Positions 41,720 through 43,786 of a stretch of DNA of 43,786 nt are shown here, in pieces. The notes beneath the pieces were generated by a model. The model saw only the letters and a list, made by a program, of their open reading frames with translations. It had not been told where the DNA came from and ran no database searches. Origin of the DNA: Clostridiaceae bacterium (GTDB taxonomy: Bacteria > Bacillota > Clostridia > Peptostreptococcales > Natronincolaceae); NCBI GenBank assembly GCA_018432235.1, contig JAHDLO010000027.1:1-43786 (forward strand), in the 5' to 3' direction. Both the position numbers and the translations under genes were made by a program. How positions within the stretch are numbered: the first letter of the stretch is position 1; every line of letters begins with the position of its first letter.

Positions 41720-41741
41720 AAATCCCTTGAAAAAGGGATTT
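41720..41741 (+). terminator. Terminator after CarA-like gene
   Basis: AAATCCCTT pairs with AAGGGATTT over 9 bp around GAAA, followed by CTTTGTGTTTT. Confidence 0.8.
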
Positions 41742-41839
41742 CTTTGTGTTTTGGGGGACCTCCTGCATTTTCTCTACCCAGACAAAACATTAAATGAAAC
41801 TTAATACTATTCAAGTAAAGCATCAGCTTATTTTATCAT

Positions 41840-42658
41840 CTATATAAACAATTGTGGCTCTTTCCTATGGCAAAATGCCACCTCCAGCTCATGCTTATGT
41901 CTTAGATAATCCTCATTATCATAATACTTTGCATTTGCTGGGCATTTTTTTATACATGCGCCACATTTTATGCATATGCCCTTCAGCATAGCAACATCCT
42001 CATTATTTATAGAGCCCATAGGGCATACACTAACACACAGCTTGCAATCAGTACAGTGCTGATTCGTCCTTGGCTTCACTCTTCTGATATCTACAGCCTT
42101 ACCAGCTTCATCCTTAGGCATATAATAGCCTCTATAGGGTATATTGCCTTCCACTTGTATATTATCCAATTCATCCACAGATTATATTTTCCTGCATATT
42201 TGGTTTGCAAAAACTCTTGCGATATCCATGTCCTTTCCATCCGGCCTGTTTTCTGCCAGGACCTTCGAGAAAGAGTGCTCACCTATAAATGCCGCCCCAG
42301 CAATAGCTGTAAAGCCTCTGGCTATTAATATATCTCTTAATTCGATTAAAGCATCGTCATAATCTCTGTTGCCATAAACCACCACAGGAATTGCCCAGGC
42401 GCCATTGCCATTTAGGCGATTTAAAAATGCTAACAATACATTAGGCACTCTGCCTGCATAAACCGGAACCCCTACAATAACGATATCTTCCTGGGAAAAG
42501 CTTACGGCGGCTTCCCTTGCAATAGGCAGTGTAAAGTCAATATTTTTTCCAAGCTCTCTTAAACCTAAGCTTTTAAGCATAGTATCGGCTATACAACAGA
42601 CAATCGTTTTAGTTGTGCCGGTAGCACTAAAATACATTGCATTAATACTTTTTTTCAT
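41840..42658 (-). pseudogene. EFR1-type flavodoxin-ferredoxin protein, interrupted by in-frame TAA
   Basis: ATG at 42658 (after GGGGGAG) opens a flavodoxin-like domain: YFSATGTTKTI binds FMN phosphate and VGVPVYAGRVP is the second loop. It ends ICRKI and TAA (42182-42184). The same frame continues without a shift into a 2x[4Fe-4S] ferredoxin domain (CTDCKLCVSVCP and CIKCGACIKKCP), with a GTG at 42178 as a possible restart. Together they give a 272-codon protein, the normal EFR1 length, with the linker GNIPYRGYYMP. Either the gene is broken by one nonsense change, or two proteins are made by re-initiation. Confidence 0.8.
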
Positions 42659-42728
42659 TTCATCTCCCCCTCTGATTGCTTTAATTTTAGAGACAGAAGC
42701 TGAGGCAATTTCTATGCTATAGTACACT

Positions 42729-42803
42729 TTTGTATAGTCCTTACATACAATAATGAACACTTTTGTCCCTAGCATATTAATGATAGGACATGGACTATAC
42801 AAA
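42729..42803. promoter_or_regulatory. Spaced 12-bp inverted repeat upstream of EFR1 gene
   Basis: TTTGTATAGTCC (42729-42740) and GGACTATACAAA (42792-42803) are exact complements, 51 bp apart, 70-145 bp upstream of the EFR1 start. Such spacing suits a repressor binding two sites, or a cruciform. The remainder of 42659-43018 holds a short AGCCTC/GAGGCT hairpin and a possible SigK promoter. Confidence 0.5.
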
Positions 42804-42962
42804 GCCTCGTCCTAAGAAAAAGAGGCTGTCTACCAGTGATATTTCCATCGTTTGAGGGACTGCCCCTTCATTTAATTCGACAATATTTGATTATTCCTTT
42901 CACGCCCGTCTTCTATCATATGATACATTTAACCAGGCTAGCATTTTTTTAAAAGCTAAATC

Positions 42963-42989
42963 ACCTTCATTAATAAACCACATAAACTA
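42963..42989 (+). promoter_or_regulatory. Possible SigK (mother-cell) promoter
   Basis: AC (42963-42964), 16 bp, then CATAAACTA (42981-42989), which fits the SigK pattern AC-N16/17-CATANNNTA. It lies 30 bp before the DUF6143-like gene. The consensus is short, so chance occurrence is possible. Confidence 0.4.
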
Positions 42990-43018
42990 TAATAAAATAA
43001 GATATGAGGAGTGATCAT

Positions 43019-43525
43019 ATGGAAGACAGATGTGAAGTCGTCAGTCTAGAATATCGAGTAAATAAAGCCTTTGAGGGGAAGTACTTTATGGGGCATACTC
43101 CTCTCCTGACTATGTGCGGAAAAACAAACGCTTGGGGAGGATTAATTAACCCACCAGGCTCTGGCGTAAATTTGTATGTTAATACCTTTACAGTGTCAAA
43201 CTATTCCACTACCTCCTTACGAGCACAGCTGTGGTTAAATTCACCCATCACTGGAATGACCTCCCCTTTTGTATCCCCCTCGAATACAACGATTCCTTTA
43301 CTAAAACCTAAAACCTTTGTAATGTATGGCAATGTCAATGGAACACTTACAGATGGCGTAAGTATATTCAGTAGAGTCGTCGAGGCGAATTCTACCACAG
43401 TTGGCAATTACTATGGAAAAATCATAATTCCTCCTGGTGGGTCATTTCTTGTTTTCTTATATTCTCCAGTTACGCAGCTTGCTAATGCTGAGGTTGCCTT
43501 TGGCTGGTGGGAGGAAAAGCGCTAA
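43019..43525 (+). CDS. DUF6143-like protein, possible spore-surface protein
   Basis: I use the ATG at 43019 after GAGGAG, giving 168 residues without a signal peptide. It is beta-rich: FMGHTPLLTMCGKTNAWGGL, SGVNLYVNTFTVSNYSTTSL and GKIIIPPGGSFLVFLYSP. These fit my memory of the DUF6143 family of spore-forming Firmicutes, but the assignment is tentative. A possible SigK promoter upstream would mean late mother-cell expression. Function is unknown. Confidence 0.55.
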   Translation: MEDRCEVVSLEYRVNKAFEGKYFMGHTPLLTMCGKTNAWGGLINPPGSGVNLYVNTFTVSNYSTTSLRAQLWLNSPITGMTSPFVSPSNTTIPLLKPKTFVMYGNVNGTLTDGVSIFSRVVEANSTTVGNYYGKIIIPPGGSFLVFLYSPVTQLANAEVAFGWWEEKR

Positions 43526-43543
43526 AGTTGCAGCAACAAAAAA

Positions 43544-43576
43544 CACTGATTCAAGCTTATTGAGTCAGTGCTTTTT
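43544..43576. terminator. Bidirectional terminator
   Basis: CACTGA-t-TCAA pairs with TTGA-g-TCAGTG around a 5-nt loop, with TTTTT on the right and an A-run on the left. It ends the DUF6143-like gene and the convergent DUF2200 gene. Confidence 0.85.
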
Positions 43577-43585
43577 AAAATTCAT

Positions 43586-43786
43586 TCATTTGCGCAATAT
43601 CTTTTCCATTGCCTTTCCCTTTGCCAGCTCATCGACTAGTTTGTTCAAGTATCTAATCTCCCGCATTGTTGGTTCCTCAATATCCTCCACTCGAATGCCA
43701 CAAATCACGCCTTTGATTAATGCCCGGGAGGGATGCAACTGGGGCGCTTCAGCAAAAAAGGTCTCAAAGTCTGTCTTTTTCTCTAG
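43586..43786 (-). CDS. DUF2200 family protein, 3' end only
   Basis: The last 66 residues of a reverse-strand gene that runs off the window edge, ending with TGA at 43586-43588. It reads DFETFFAEAPQLHPSRALIK, then VICGIRVEDIEEPTMREIRY and DELAKGKAMEKILRK, which are DUF2200 features as I recall the family (usually about 110-120 residues). The N-terminal half is missing. No function is known. Confidence 0.85.
   Translation of the reverse strand, partial: LEKKTDFETFFAEAPQLHPSRALIKGVICGIRVEDIEEPTMREIRYLNKLVDELAKGKAMEKILRK

Noticed and set aside
1..43786. tRNA, rRNA, riboswitch, prophage or intact insertion sequence
   Set aside because: None recognised by eye on either strand; a covariance-model search would be needed to exclude small structured RNAs.

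Overview
The window looks like the chromosome of a low-GC, spore-forming, anaerobic Clostridia member (Alkaliphilus / Clostridium formicaceticum-like; genus-level placement is a guess). The signs are AT-rich intergenes, strong GGAGG-type ribosome binding sites, many TTG/GTG starts, a collagen-like exosporium-type protein without signal peptide, tryptophanase, a PrdX-type editing protein, an EFR1-type flavodoxin-ferredoxin, and PdxST vitamin B6 synthesis. I recognised no tRNA, rRNA, CRISPR array, prophage or intact insertion sequence.

Layout. (1) 48-3302: a giant collagen-like surface protein ending in a beta-helix. (2) 3489-9894: a 6.4 kb accessory block bounded by two 217-bp direct repeats (3272-3488 and 9895-10111, 3 mismatches). 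The repeat spans the convergent 3' ends of the collagen gene and of the sugar-acid operon, so the two were probably neighbours before the block arrived. The block carries a Cys-rich MarR regulator with a Cys-rich 45-residue peptide and a small membrane protein; a TetR / DUF4097 lipoprotein / membrane-anchored condensation-fold acyltransferase operon; and a TetR / zinc-ribbon / TfoX-C / CMD operon. (3) 10018-16393: a sugar-acid operon (GntP permease, IlvD/Edd dehydratase, DapA-family aldolase, FAH-family protein) with a divergent IclR regulator and two palindromic operators over the shared promoters. (4) 16491-19549: tryptophanase and a divergent regulator with a degenerate cyclase/GGDEF-like domain. 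(5) 19675-23538: LysE exporter, MocR regulator and pdxST with paired operator palindromes. (6) 23748-31580: housekeeping and accessory genes, including a DMT exporter, YbaK/PrdX, LysR, a frameshifted CPBP protease, DUF1697, a thioesterase, alanine racemase and a WYL regulator with a GyrI-like protein. (7) 31879-35549: an ABC transporter with its two-component system, sharing a direct-repeat box upstream of both units. (8) 35809-41222: a phosphotransferase gene, a small membrane gene and the DUF3999/DUF2339 pair, set among seven copies of a short REP-like palindrome. (9) 41357-43786: a stand-alone CarA N-terminal-like domain, an EFR1 protein interrupted by one stop, a DUF6143-like protein with a possible SigK promoter, and the 3' end of a DUF2200 gene.

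Three genes are broken by single-base-scale lesions: CPBP (frameshift), DUF3999 (in-frame TGA in the signal peptide) and EFR1 (in-frame TAA in the linker). The window is rich in readable regulation: nine operator-like sites or groups were found, most beside the gene of their likely regulator. Start codons were often moved inward from the longest open frame on the basis of ribosome binding sites, promoters or operators, as stated in each entry.
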